Positions 21,579 to 35,611 of a stretch of 64,000 bases of DNA are shown in pieces. This stretch comes from Moniliella sp. 'wahieum' (Eukaryota > Basidiomycota > Moniliellomycetes > Moniliellales > Moniliellaceae): the NCBI GenBank assembly GCA_003971905.1, contig RSEE01000010.1, positions 248,001 through 312,000 of the forward strand, read 5' to 3'. The notes under the pieces were generated by a model. The model was not told where the DNA came from, did no database searches, and saw only the letters and a program-made list of their open reading frames with translations. Each line of letters begins with the position of its first letter. The first letter of the stretch is position 1. The translations under genes and the position numbers were made by a program.

Positions 21579-24500
21579 GCTCGGAGAAGCGTGAGGGCAG
21601 CTCACACCCGCCCATACACAGCCGCTGGCCCTGGATGGCGCTGTGGGGGAGGGGAGGGGAGGGGAGGTGGTGGTGGTGGTGGAGACGGCTTGGCAGGTGG
21701 AGGGGCAGGCAGGCACACACGCTCCTCTGCGGCTGGGTGTGTGGTTGCTTTCCCGATCGAGCTAGGCGTGTAGGCGCACCGGTTGATTCCGGTGTGGGCG
21801 GCTTGGGGTTGGGTTTCAGGGCGGGCAGGGTGGGCGCTGGACAGGGCAGTGCGGCCCAGGAAGGGACGACTGGGAGTGTACTCAGCACTCATTCATGCTC
21901 AGCGTACTCAGCGCAGCTGCAACTAGAGACGCTCGACTCAGCACAGATTAGGCGCTGGGTCCCGCGTGCGGCTACGGTTACGCGTTACGCGTTCCGGCAC
22001 TCAAGTACTGAACACCGACTGAACGTTGAACGTTGAACGGACTCACCGACGGGTGATGCGGGACAGCACTCAAACGGGTGTGCCCAGGCCCAGCATCATC
22101 CATCAGCTCGCTGTGCTCATGCGCTCATGATGGAACAGGCAGCTGGCAAGTGTGAGCCACTCGGTCGCAGCACAGAGCCACCGCCCACCAGCGCCCAACA
22201 CCACACCCCTGCCGCTTGCATCTGTCCCGTCTGCTCGCACTCGACATGAATATGAAGATTCCCCTGCCCCTCCGCCCTCCGCTGCCTTCCTCGGCGGGCT
22301 GGGCAAGGGCATGCGCATGAGGCCAGAGGGCAGACGCTGCGGTCACATGCCATGTCACCCACACGCCCAAGACGAGCGCTGAGCGTGCTGACGCATGTCA
22401 TCATTCTCATCATGATATGCGCACCGCGGCCAACGTGGCGGCGGCGTGGGAGAGGCGGATGTAATGATGTTTACGTCCGTGTTGCTAGCTCCGCCATCGA
22501 TCATCGATCATCGATCTGATCTCCCATCCATGCCGCGTGTCACCTGTCACATGCATCACAGGGCACGCGTCACGCGTCACGCGCCACGGGTCACATGCAC
22601 ACGAGCCCGCACAGCCTCGCGCAGCGCGAGTTACAGCCTGGCACATGTTACAGCGACCAAGCCGCTTTGTACGCCTCAGGCCCCTCAGGGCCTGAGGCTC
22701 AGGGCCTGAGGGTATGACCGACTGACCCAGCTTCACTAATGAGGAAAGCTTCAAGCTAGTCATACTGACCAACTGGCCGCGCCAGCACCGGCCCACACTA
22801 CACGTACTACCTTCAGGAAATTAAACCCCTCACTAACACTAGTCCCTCCAGCTTCAGCCACTAGTCACTAGCTACTAAAAGTCACTGCTTCGCTACATGT
22901 ACTCCACCTCGGTTGCGTCGTTCGTCCGGCGCGGCACGTGGACGAGCGTGGGGTGGGGTGGGCCGGAGATCGCTTCTTAGATCTTACGTGTTACAGCAGC
23001 CCCCTTCCCCACAGCCCTGTTGAGGCTCACTGTGAGCGCGTGAGCCCTTTTGCGGCGCGTTTTCATTCGCCCACTGTTCCTGCTCCCAGCTCCACGCCGA
23101 GCCCGTCCAACCCATACTGCCACCCACCTCAATTAAAAGTTCTTTGGAGTCTTCCTCTTTGGCCTTATAGCCGCAGACCGTCATCCGACGTCGGAAGAGA
23201 AGGCTGCTACCCCCCTTTGGCTGGCACATCCCTCTACCCATCACCCTGCCATGCGTTGTGCCATGCTTTCCCCCGCAATTGAAAGGACTGCACACATGAC
23301 GGGTACCGCGCGGTTACGGGTATTCTCCCCAACTTGCCATCCCCAGGCCTCCCGACAACGGCCTCGCATGTCTCGATGTCATGGCTGCACGGCCGATGGA
23401 GCGCTGGGATGCCTGGACCATGCCCGCCCGTGCCAACGTGTGCGATAGGAACTGTATGCGATCGGACTGCCTGGGGCCACGGAGAAGGGGGAAAAGTCGA
23501 ACCCCCCAGACTGAGCCAGAGTCTCTTTCGCTTTGATTCTCGCTATTGCCTGGTCCGGTTCCGTCCGGATGCGTCCGATTCCGTCGGCCGAGCTATGCCG
23601 TACAGTGACGATTGCGTTTGACGGATGGATAGCCTTGCGAGCGCCACTCAATCTGAGTACTACTCATGCACTCATGCCCAAGCGGCAGCTCTAAGACGTA
23701 CCGTCTGCCCCAGGCTGATGAGAGGTATGGAAGGCATGGATAGGCCGCGCATGCTCGGACTTACCAAACCGGTGGACATCCCCTCGTCATGCTCACCAGC
23801 GCAACGACCCGTGGGATCAAATGCAAACAAAGGTGTGGATCCACCAGTCGCGGCTTCATTTCCTTTAGCGCCCATCTCTCCCCGCCATAGTACTTGACAC
23901 TACGCTACTAGGGAGGCAAGGAACTTCGGGGCCGCTGGGAGTGAATTGGCCGAACCCCATGGTGGTAAAATGCTAGGGAGACACGGAGGTGATGGGTTCT
24001 TACTCCGCATATCAGGCACACTGACTGAGGCCAAAACATTTGTAGTTCCGTCATATCAACGTAGGGGGTGATAGCCTTCCCTAGCCCCTTTCTGTTACCC
24101 CTTTTCCTCGACAGTGGTGCCCAGCTTCCTCACCACCTCAGGGCTGTTCCGTGTCCTTTCCTTCTGACCTCCTTACTCATCTCGACCACTGCGACCGACC
24201 CGCAGCCACCGCTTCTGCAGACTACTTGTCAAAGAGTGTCCTTCACCAGCTGGGGAGGAGAGACACAACCGCAGGCACCGCAGCATTGTGGGCCTATCGC
24301 CTCTCTGGCTGTCTCTGCCAATGTATCCAACGCTGCACCAAAGACGGTCTATCCTTGCCACCCATCGAATGCTACGTGGCGCGTGGGCCCTCTTATCTTG
24401 ACGCAGCACTGGTGCCGTTCTCTGGCACCAAGCAAGGAGTTCTACGTCGTGGTATCATGTACCAACCATGCACAGGAATTTGAATGAATTATGTCGCCGC

Positions 24501-24650
24501 TCCTGGAGCTGCGGGATGGAGAGGAGGAAGCATCATAGGTTCAAAGCGTCCTCCAGTCCATCTTCAGCTCCAATGAGAGGGAGGAATGGGGTGCATGAGA
24601 ATAACGCACATGAATCCCAATCCCAATCCTAACACAACACCGACACTGTC
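21579..24650. other. Gene-poor region between membrane protein and PEP4-like gene
   Basis: No confident gene. It contains a GGT/GGA-rich stretch (21660-21700), TTACGCG and GTTGAAC iterations (21965-22035), ATCGATC iterations (about 22495-22515), and CCTCAGG/CCTGAGG palindromes (22676-22706). An open frame at 24068-24487 has a hydrophobic start and a TSWGGETQPQ segment vaguely like secreted fungal proteins. It lacks an ATG at its beginning, so it is left uncalled. Confidence 0.45.
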
Positions 24651-25946
<1,296 letters not shown>

Positions 25947-28236
25947 GGTGGCAGCGGACTGGAGGTTGGTTGGGGGAGTTGGGACGGGGAGGAGGGGGTG
26001 GTGGTGGGATCAACGTTGAACGTTGAACGTCAAGCAATTATCGGTACCCCAGCAAAGCGGGAGCAGGCGCTATCGAGGCCGCGTTGCGATGTAGATGCGC
26101 ACACTAGGCGCTGTCCCATCGCCTGCCATCGCGCACGGCCCAGTTGGATGATCGATGATCTCGATGATCGACGATCGCCGCCGCCCAACACTAGGCCACT
26201 GTAGAAGAGGGCGGAATGCAAGAGTTCACTTCCGCCGCTCGCATTCCGCCCCTGTCAAATGGCGATTGCGGATGGGGGGCTGAGCAGCGGCCGCATACCT
26301 GCTAGTAGCGACTGCGAAATAAGATCTAAGACCCTGACGCGTGATGCGGCGCCATCGACCATCGGCCATCGGCTCTGCGGCCAGGCGATGATCGATGGCG
26401 ATCTAATCGGTTGCTGATCTCAACAACTTACTTGGACGGCCCATTCTGGCGACGTAATGCAGCTGGGGGCACTCGGCGATCCTACGGATCAGCTGCAAGG
26501 CAGCCTTCAGGCCAGGAGTAGTGAAGCTTGAAGGCAAGGGGCGAGCCACAAGTCTTCAAGCAACGTCGGAAGGAGACAGGAGAGAGAAGAGGAAGATGGA
26601 GTGAGCAGGGGGTGCACAGCCGACGGCCCGAAGGGCCATGCAGGGGAACCCTAGCACTACCCTCCAGCACATCATCCAATGGTCACCGGTCACGGTCACC
26701 CTCTCAGCTGCGATGGGCGCATGTCCAATGAACGACATCGATTGATCGATGGTGGTACAACGAAACAAGACAACGTTTTGAAGCGTGGAGCTGGAATATT
26801 GTTGAGGTATGCTGGCGAGCCAGACCAGGTCAAGCTTCAAGCTTCAAGCTTCAAGCTCAAGGCCGAGTGAGTGGCAAGCCAAAGTGCCAAGCAGCAAGAG
26901 GGTTCTAAGTGGAAGCTGGCGGTGCACGCAGCGTGGACAGAATCCATTTAGGTTGTGAACCTACGGCCGTCCTCGGAACTTGGTGGTGGGCGAGGGCAGA
27001 GTGTGTGGAGGCGGCGTGGGCGTGTGGCAGGCTGTGGCGGTGGCTCGGCTGCTGGACCTGCGGTGCCTGCTGCCCCACCTGGCGTGCGCTAGTGACCAGC
27101 GTGAGCGGTGTGCTTGCGAAGCTAGTGACTAGTGACTCGTGACTGGACGAGTGACAGTGGCTACTAGGTACGAGGAGGAGATGGTGGGGGCACTGTGCTA
27201 CGTGCATCCTAGGAGGGAAGCGATGAATCAGGGGTGACGGTGACCAGTGACTCCACCAGCGACCGGTGACATCACATGACCCGCCATGCCCGGCCGCAAG
27301 CCTCGGGCCTGAGCCTGAGTTACTGCGTTACTCAGTACTCGTGTACTCACTCGGATGATTGGAAGCTCTGAGCGGCTGAGCGCTTGAGCGCAGGTGGACC
27401 ACAGACCCTTCCACACCAGTCTCCGTGCAAGCTGGCTGTGGCTCCTTTGGCTCACACTTGGCCAGCACACGTTCCCTTCCACTCCTTCCGCTTCACTTCC
27501 ACTTCCACTTCCACTTCCACTTCCACTTCACGTCCACTTCCACTTCCACTTCCACTCCCACTTCCACTTCCACTTCCACTCCCATCTCACCCCGTCTCCC
27601 TCTCCCACCCCCACCCCCACCCCCACTCCGGACGATGGGACGGTGGTGAGCATGAGCGGCCAGCGCGTCTCCCCCCCGTCGAGCCGCCCCGCGGCCCTCC
27701 GCACCCGCGCCCACACCAGATCCAGCTGCCCCCTCCGCCCCCCTCGCCTTGGCTGTATCTGCGCCCCGCCTCCGCGGGCCAGCCACTGCCCCCATCCTCT
27801 CCCACCCGCTCCTGCCGCCTTCCACCTCCGGCTCCCCCGCTGTCTCCCGCACCCCATACCCCACCCGCAGCGTTCCCCCTCCTACACACGCATCAGTACT
27901 TCCGCCGCCGCCCAGCGCCGCTCCTACCCCAATCGTCCCCATGAGTCCGAGGTAGACTACTTTTCGCTTCCACAGTTGAGTCCTACCGTCTCCACTGGGC
28001 TGCAGCTCGGGCTCGGCCGCCCCATTCGACGCAGGCCCAAGCGGACTTGCGCTTTGTCCGGCCCTTCACCCTCAATTCCAACCAGCTCGGCCAATTGACC
28101 CAACGAGCGGCCTCGCGCAACCTCAGTCTCTCCACTTCGCTCTTCTCCCCTTCCCATCTCCCTGCTTCCCCCACATCACTCTGGCCCACCCCGGGCCGGA
28201 CAGCCACGCACCTGGTCTCAGTCCCTGTCGCCAGAA
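25947..28236. other. Divergent intergenic region; (TTCCAC)n and possible N-terminal coding of the methyltransferase gene
   Basis: 25947-27480 is repetitive non-coding DNA (GTTGAAC, GATGATCG, and AAGCTTC x4 at 26829-26862). 27482-27600 is a TTCCAC hexamer repeat of about 15 units. From the ATG at 27652 the DNA is Pro/Ser-codon-rich in shifting frames and could be a disordered N-terminal extension of the downstream gene (the segment VRPFTLNSNQLGQLTQRAA near 28060 looks coding), but the frames cannot be joined with confidence. Confidence 0.4.
27482..27597. repeat. (TTCCAC)n hexanucleotide repeat
   Basis: Iterated CTTCCA/TTCCAC units with occasional TTCCCA or TCACGTCCAC variants, upstream of the methyltransferase gene. 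Confidence 0.85.
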
Positions 28237-29969
28237 ATGGACCGCTCGCGGCCTTCGTCCGCTCGCTCCTTGACCGCAAGGACCCCTAGTCGGAGTGCCC
28301 TCTCGTCCACGTCGGTCCCAGGACCATCCACAACCGGCGGGCCCCGGGGGACATCTTCTTCAGTTAATATTCCTCCTTCTTTCCCCCCTGCCGATACGGC
28401 ATCCCAGTCGTCCAAGCCACCACATAGCCCCTCCGATCCACGAGACCCCAATTACATCTCGGTCTCTTCCCCCCGCCCCTCGCTCGGATCCAGAGTTCGT
28501 CTCGGCGAGTAACCGAGGTTGGCACCAACCTTTCCACCTCTCCCGCTGGGGTGGTGCGAGATGGAGCTCTGACTTCTGCTGGAGAAGCGGCGGATACCCT
28601 CGGTGCCCCGCCCGCGTTCTTTCAAGATGCGCCAGGTCTGCATGGGCTCGGCGGCGGGACCCAATTTGGTGCAGCTGTACGCAAAAAAGTGGCTGACACA
28701 CTCGATTTGTTGATCCAAGGAGGTGCCCTGCCACCACGGGATCCAAGGCAGATCGTACAGGTGGCTGAGTATGGTGCGGTCAATGGAAGAGGCTATCCTT
28801 TGATTCAAGCCATCATCACCCGCCTGGCGGAAGCGATGGCAGAGCGCACACGCACTTCTTCCTCGTCCCCTGGTCGCCCACACGTTCCTGATGGTGATGG
28901 TGCCACTGAGTTTTGGGTGATGCACTGCGATGCTCCCGGAACCGACTTCCGCGGACTGATGGCCGCGCTGGAAACCGATCCCGACTCTTATTTAGCCCCT
29001 GGGTGGGCTGCGCGAACTCGTGGAGTCTCTTCTGATGGCGTTTACCACTCCTTTACCGACCGACCATTTGGAGCATGTGTAGCTCCCAGGTCAAGTATCG
29101 ACTTTGGTGTCTCCATCATGGACCTCCATTGGGGGCACAACCTCCATGGTCCACCCTCCGCCTCGGACCGAGCCAACACTGTCATTGCTGATACAGAGCT
29201 CACCCAGTTCCTTCGGGCCCGGGCGACCGAGTTGAGGCCTGGGGCTCATTTGGTGGTCGCCTACATTGCCCGGGGCGAAACTCCTTCGCGTCCAACGTCC
29301 GTCTCCAGGCGGCGGCATACCGACACCCCAGGTCCAGACCACCTTGATCGCTCAGGATCAACGTCGGATGTATGGGCCGTGCTGGGCGAACTGCTGGGCC
29401 CGAGCATTCAGCGGCTCGTGTCGTGCGGTATGCTCCAAGCTGATGTGGCACGCTATATGCTCACCCTTCCGCTGTATCCCCGTACCACAGCTCAGTCGGT
29501 TGCCACGCTGCGGGCTCAGAAGGACTTGTGGAAGGTTGATTGGGCTTGTGGGTTGGGCGACTACCCCAATGAGTCGGTCCCCTGCTCCAACTCCATCGAT
29601 ACCCCTGCCCCAGAGTCCTCTGTACCCACGTGTGATCCCTCGGCATGCGACTCGGCCCCGTTCGTCCAACCGCCTCGCCCCGTAAGCGATCCAGAACCGT
29701 TGCGCCTGCCCCACCCAGCGTGGGTCTCCTATAACGCGGGTGCACTATCGCGGGTGGCGTATTCGGAGCATGTCATTGCCCTGATCAAAAACCTTTACGA
29801 GGCGCATTGGCGCAAACTGCTCTCGTCGCGTGGACGCCTGAGCAAGGGCGCAGTGGCCTTCACCCTCGATTCGATTTATGATGTTCTGCAAACCCGCCTC
29901 GACTCGCCCGATGTACCGCTGCACCGAATCGAGTTTGAGATCTGCATCTACCTCCTCCGACGCAGGTGA
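28237..29969 (+). CDS. SABATH-like SAM-dependent carboxyl methyltransferase
   Basis: Predicted to methylate a carboxyl group of a small molecule using S-adenosylmethionine. An ATG at 28237 (MDRSRPSSARS) leads a Ser/Pro-rich segment. The frame changes near 28.48 kb, and then 472 codons are open to the stop at 29967-29969. Landmarks: VAEYGAVNGRGYPLIQAII (the SAM-binding loop, family form aDyGcs.G.ns), FWVMHCDAPGTDFRGLM (equivalent of LPgNDFn.lF), and SIDFGVSIMDLHWGHN (the family's s...slHWls signature). The C-terminal helical part (VIALIKNLYEAHWRKLLSSR) fits the cap domain. SABATH enzymes are best known from plants (salicylate, jasmonate, IAA methylation). The substrate here is unknown. The long linker VVAYIARGETPSRP...STSDVWAVLGE matches the conserved 'G..lv......g' region in spacing. 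Confidence 0.75.
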
Positions 29970-31176
29970 GGGCGGCGCCGATCTAGCATCCCTGCGCTGA
30001 TCTACCTTTCTTTTCGGCTGGTGCTGGCCGCTCGCCTCTGCCTGCGTACACTTGACCCTTCACGCCTCCATTCCTTTTTTTACTACGACTCTGCCTCCTT
30101 TGTGGGCTTGGCCTCGCCGTTGTCTCTTACTGGGGAGACTGCACTTTGTCACCGATCCTTCCGGTTTTGATTTCCCCTTGTCATGACTTTTCGCAGCGCA
30201 TCTGTGTTTCCTTGCGCCCAATCACTTTCCGCTCACTTGCCCGTCTCTTTTTGTCCTGCTTCCCCCTCTCTCCTCTCTGGTCTTACTAGGTTACTCCCCA
30301 CCCTTTTTCTCCTCCCTTCCATCGCCACCCAGCGCGACGCTGTCCTCTTGTCCTCTTTTTGGCTCTCTTGTTCTTGGTCACACTCTCTTGCCGATATGGG
30401 CCTCTCACTTCGACTTCTTCTCAGCTTGCTGTCTCTGGTACCTGTTGGTCATTGTTATGGATGTCTTGCTACTGCCAGCAGGGATCGATTGGCACAGCAC
30501 ATAATGCACCGGCGACGGCGAAGCGCAACTGATATGCGGCTGTAGGAGTTTCGCCCTGACACGCCTCCCCCTCCACCTTCTGGGGCTGGCCGTCAATGGC
30601 ATGATGGCGGGGGGTCTCGCGCGGGTCAAGGATGCAGATGGGAAAGGTGACGAGATATTCCTGCATTGAGAAGTGATGGGTTTGGCATCGCCTTTCCGGG
30701 CGAGTGCAAGCCGTAGGAGCAGCCTCAAGAAATGGCAACACGCCGGCGGTGGTACTGAGTATTAGATGGATGCGATGGGGGATGGTCCGAGCGTCAAGCA
30801 GATTTGGGGCAAAAGCAATAAGGTAGTGTCGAATTGGGAAAACCAGCATTTTCACAATTGCACGCATCCAATTTGATCGATTCGAAGCAAGGGATAATAT
30901 GGTCTACTTGGCTGCTCCTGCTGTTCCCTCGGCCACCTGACCGGCCGAGTTGTTGACACCATCAACGAACCATCAGACCAAGCTAGCCCCGGTGCGGCTG
31001 CATCGCTTTTGCCATGCCGCTCCTCCCCGCCTCTTCGTTTGCCGCGCCCCCCTTCTCCTTCTCTCCCGCCCCCGCCGCCACATCTCACCCGCCTCCTGCG
31101 ATCTTCCCGACGCCTAAGCTGCCACTGGCAACGTCAACTTCTCCCACCCTTGCCCAAGAGCAAGCATGTTTAGGTC
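29970..31176. other. Intergenic: methyltransferase 3' flank and YAK1 upstream region
   Basis: Pyrimidine-rich downstream DNA (30000-30450) and a non-repetitive upstream stretch. A 120-codon ORF at 30183 is C/T-rich with no similarity and was not called. An in-frame or near-frame extension of YAK1 from an ATG at 31014 is possible. Confidence 0.45.
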
Positions 31177-34100
31177 ATGGCGATGACGACCTTGCTCGGG
31201 TCGAGCAACGCGAGCATCACGTCATCTCCCATTTGCACGCTGGATCCTACCCCGCCCTTCTCCCCAACGTCAGCGTCGTGCCGTGGGCTGGCCCCGTCTT
31301 CATGCGTGTCATCAACTCCCACCGGCTCGTCCGCGGGCATGTCAGAGACGATACTCGATCGGATGCACGCTCTCCGCCTAGCACCTGAAAGTCCGGGCTA
31401 CCCGTTATCTGATATGACCGAACCCGGTCTCTACGATTTGGCTCCGGATTGGTGCGCGGATGCCGCCCGCAGGGAACGATGGCAGCACTCGTCTGTTTCG
31501 ACCCCGCTTCCCCCCTCAGTAGCGACCCAGACGCCTCTAGCTCATGAGGCAGCCCCTGTGCTTACGAACCGGATCCCTCGGTTGGGCTCGAATGGTGCAA
31601 TTGCCAGTAGGAGAGCAACCGAGGATGCATCCTCTCCGCCAACGCCTCACTCTGTTGAGCATGGACGGTGGAACTCCTCTGCCAAAACAAAGATCAATGT
31701 GCTCTGGCAGGATGCAACACTACCATGTCTTTATCGGGATGGGGATCGATGGTCAAACCATGCGGCCTTTTCGTGTCGGAAACCAGCGCTGGTGGAACGG
31801 GAGCCACCGCCATACCAAAATGCTGGTGGGGTTGTTTCTCGGGCCAGTAACTGCTTTCGTCCAGTAAAGTTGTGGCAAGATCTTTGCCCCTGTGTTGAAC
31901 CGGCGACGAAGGGTGTGGGTCGCCTGTTGGATCCGACCCCATTTTCCTTCTCTTCGGCACCTTCATCTTGCCGATCCGAAACGCGCCCCCTTCCTGGCGC
32001 CAAATTCATCTCGCCCATCAAAGCACTAACCGCCTATCTCCACCACACGTACCACCTTGTCAACCCGGACGGGTTTTTATATGATCTTCCTTTTCAACCG
32101 CGAAATGTCTTGACCCGGTCTTCTACCCCACGACATAATCGTTCTCGGGACAACGGAACACATGACCTCATCCTTTGGACACATGGGTGCATCCCAGCCC
32201 ATGCTTTGGCCCCTGACACGAGGCCATGCGCAATGTACGATAAGATCGGCTTGGCGGCTATGGTGGAGCAAGATCGGGAAACGCCTGATGGTTTGGATAA
32301 GTTGGAGCCTGGTCCACGACCCAAGTACCTCATTCTGTCCATGCTTGGTGCCGGAACATTTGGACAGGTGTGTGAAAGCCCAAGAAGTTCACACCAAGGC
32401 CGTTGTAGCCGTCAAAGTGATCAAGAACCGATCTGCATATCGGTCTCAGTCGGCCCAAGAAGCCCGCCTGCTTTGGTATTTGAATCAAGTATGGGACCCC
32501 GACGACCAGCATCACATCCTTCGCCTTGCTGCTCCGTTCCCGGAGCACCAGTCCACCGGCTTCACATCCGCAGGGCACTTGTGTATCGCCACAGAGCTCC
32601 TCTCGGTCAACCTATATGACCTTCTAAAGCAAAACCATTTCAAGGGACTCTCTATCGGCTTGACGCGGGCTCTTGTCATTCAGCTTCTAGATGCTCTCAG
32701 TATGCTGAAAAGAACTGGCATCATCCATTGTGACCTCAAGCCAGAAAATATCCTGCTCGCCTCGCTGCAGCCGACCAAGATCAAACTGGTTGACTTTGGC
32801 TCGGCGTGCTTCGAGGACCAATGCGGGTACAACTATATCCAATCGCGCCACTACCGTGCTCCCGAAGTCTTACTCTGTGCAAGTTATGGCGCAGAGATTG
32901 ACATGTGGAGTGCTGGATGTGTGGTGGCAGAGCTATTTCTCGGCTTGCCGCTCTTTCCCGGCTCGTCGGAATTCAACCAGGTGACGCGCATTGTCGAAAT
33001 GCTGGGCATGCCTCCGGATGGGATGCTGCAACGCGGGCAAGAGACAGGCAAGTACTTTACATCCTCCCTTGACCCTCGTCGGGGGCAAGTACGATTCCAG
33101 CTCAAAACACTCGCAGAGTGGATCTATCAGCACCCCAACCAACAACCACCTGAACAACCAAGTCATCGCTACTTTGATTCTACCGACCTGGACGACCTCA
33201 TTCGTAACCAGCCTCTCCAGTCTCTTCCTGGCGGATCGGTAGACATGGAACAAGGTGTGTTGACCCATTTGTCTCCCATCTCCGCTTGGTTCCCATTGGA
33301 CTGACTGATGCGTTTTGGATAGAATTCCTAGAGCGAGCCTGCTTGAGCGACTTTTTGAGGGGCCTCTTGACGCTGGACCCGGACCATCGATGGGTCCCAG
33401 CCCAAGCACTACAGCACCCATTTATCACCAGGTCCCGTTTCACCATCCCATTCACCCCCCCTCTACCAGCCACAACTCCGCTATATTCTCTCGCCCGCGC
33501 TTCCCAGAGTGTTGATTCGGGACCGACCTGGTCCCGATCTGAGGTCGCCTGCTCGTCGGTCTCTCCTACGGAATCTCCCTCGGAGAGAGCAGGCGAACAG
33601 GTGGCCGTCCGAGAGTCCTCACCCATCGGCCCGAACCAATCGGCTGCTCACGAGCTCCCTATGCACGCAGATGTCCAAGCCGTGGTAGCCCATGCTGCGG
33701 CCGAGGCTCACCGGCAAGCGGCGGTGGAGGAACAAGTGCAGTACCAAATTCAGCTAATGGAGTCCCAGGCGCATGAACGACACCCCGCCTCTTCGGTGAT
33801 CAACACGAGCGTGGTACCAAGCTACCCATTGGTAAGCGGAGAGGTCTGTCACTTTACTACACCTCTGCCCCTCCCCACCATGGCGTGGGCAGCCTTGCCA
33901 TTGGACAATGGCCCGGATCGCAATCCCATTGGGTGGACGCCGGATACGGTTCCAGCCGAATTGAACTCGTTGCTGCATGAAGCCCAACAACCTTTCTGCT
34001 CTCCTCCCATTTCTCCTTCGCCATCCACCACGGCCTACGCTAACGCTCTACGTGGGGAGGAGCTGCCGTCCTATTGGGACGGCTCCTCCTCTGGCTACGG

Positions 34101-34209
34101 TTCCCTTTCCGAATGGCGTTCGGACGAGGATGATGCGACGCAGGAGCTGGGGGAAGGACGCACATTCTCATTTGATCCAGGCGGGGAGCATTTTCACCTT
34201 GCCTTGTAG
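31177..34209 (+). CDS. YAK1: DYRK-family protein kinase Yak1
   Basis: Dual-specificity Ser/Thr kinase that restrains growth under glucose or TOR/PKA limitation in fungi. About 990 codons. Ser/Pro-rich N-terminus; then the Yak1-typical KALTAYLHHTYHLVNPD and PRNVLTRSSTP block just before the kinase. Kinase landmarks: LSMLGAGTFGQV (P-loop, about residue 385), VAVKVIKN, IIHCDLKPENILL (catalytic loop with HCD, as in DYRKs), VDFGSACFE, YIQSRHYRAPEVLL (activation loop Tyr conserved), DMWSAGCVVAELFLGLPLFPG, and TLDPDHRWVPAQALQHPFIT. One intron at 33255-33322. One extra T near 32371 breaks GQV/VKAQEV. The C-terminal 260 residues are Gln/His/Ser-rich, as usual for Yak1. The start at 31177 is the first ATG of the frame. 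Confidence 0.9.
33255..33322 (+). other. Intron in YAK1
   Basis: Donor GTGTGT, branch-like CTGACTGAT, acceptor GGATAG, 68 nt. Splicing restores DMEQ-EFLERACLSDFL. Confidence 0.8.
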
Positions 34210-35611
34210 GCGTCAGCGCAATTGGGGGATACGAAAGAATATACGTAGTCCCCTCCCACTCCGCCCGTCCCCTATCCGACCATGATGCTACTATTTTCCT
34301 CTTATTGTTCACGAGAAGAGTCAGGCAACAGAAGGCGCGTTGGACCACCGAGCGGTGGATGGAGGGGGGGATAGGGATCCCTGGTCCGCTTCAGATGCTG
34401 TCGCTGTTCGCGATGCGTACCCTTCCTTTTTTGACGGACGAGAAGAAACCTATAACTCTTCCGTGTTTTGCTTGATACCCCCAAGGTCTCCCTAATTCTT
34501 CTCGGTTCCTGTCTGTATTGAAGGCGTTCATGTGTTTGCTACCAACATGCGTTGGCCTGTCGATCTGTACCTCGTTCTCTTGCTCGTATATGCTCTGTGC
34601 AATGCATGCCAATCTGTTACATGTGTTCCGTTCATTTTCCCTACACGAACGCAGTGAAACGGAAATGCTGACCTCATGTCATGGAGGTGGCATGTATGTC
34701 CTACCATAAAGCCCGCCGTGATCTCATCCTATCCACTCGGGCTGAGTTCAACTTGGAAACGAATGGCGCCAGCCAGAGGTCCTGTGGCCGCCGAGGGCAA
34801 ACTACTATATATATCTCCTGGGGATCCACGCACGTTCAGTCCATATTCATATTGGACGTAACAACAGTTCTCATCATGCAACGAACATGCGGAGGGCTGT
34901 ACGCGCATGTGGGGCCACGTGCGTTGTGTGAGCCACAGTCGCCTGCGCGTTGTATCGTAGTCATCGGGAAAGTACTACGACACTAACGAACGGGGAGACT
35001 TATCGCGACAGTGCCTTTATTCTTATTTCGGTTTGTCGAGGCTAAGTGAAAAGGAAGCGACGAGGAACTTCCAACGTACTTTTGCTGAGAGTTTCTTTGC
35101 ATGACTATATCATTATTTTTACTACAGACGAGAATTCCACAAGGGGCGGTAACAATGGGCTTGGACGACCCGAGGCCGAGCGCAATCATTAATCGAGAGG
35201 AAAATGTAGCCTCCACTGTGGATGTCTGCCCTCTCTGCTGACCTATTACTCTCTGTTTTTTTCACTGCATTTTGTACCCCCCCTGCCCGCGACAACACTA
35301 GCCAGTCCCCATCATTCAATGGTCCACGTGCACGTAACCTTTTGATTACTTCCTTTCATTGCATCAGGGGAAGAGGGAAGGAGAGGGGGAAGGTGATAAG
35401 CGGCCAAGGTGGGTAGATACATCATGATTTCAAACCCCCTTGTACACGTTACCTCCATAGCAGTGTCCCTTCATACCAATTCTCACGGGCACGAACGATG
35501 CAAAAGACGCTGGTGGGAGGTCCTGGGCTTGAAGTACACGAGTCGGATGCCTAGCCTTGAGCTCTCAGGGGGATGTGGTAGACGAAGAAGGAAGTGCGAT
35601 GAGGGTGGCGG
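34210..35611. other. Convergent intergenic region (YAK1 / SEC14)
   Basis: 3' flanks of both genes. Less GC-rich than coding DNA, with a TATATATA at about 34807. No gene seen. Confidence 0.55.

Noticed and set aside
24068..24487. 139-codon ORF with hydrophobic start, possible secreted protein
   Set aside because: Begins at GTG with no upstream ATG. The similarity to secreted fungal proteins is only impressionistic.
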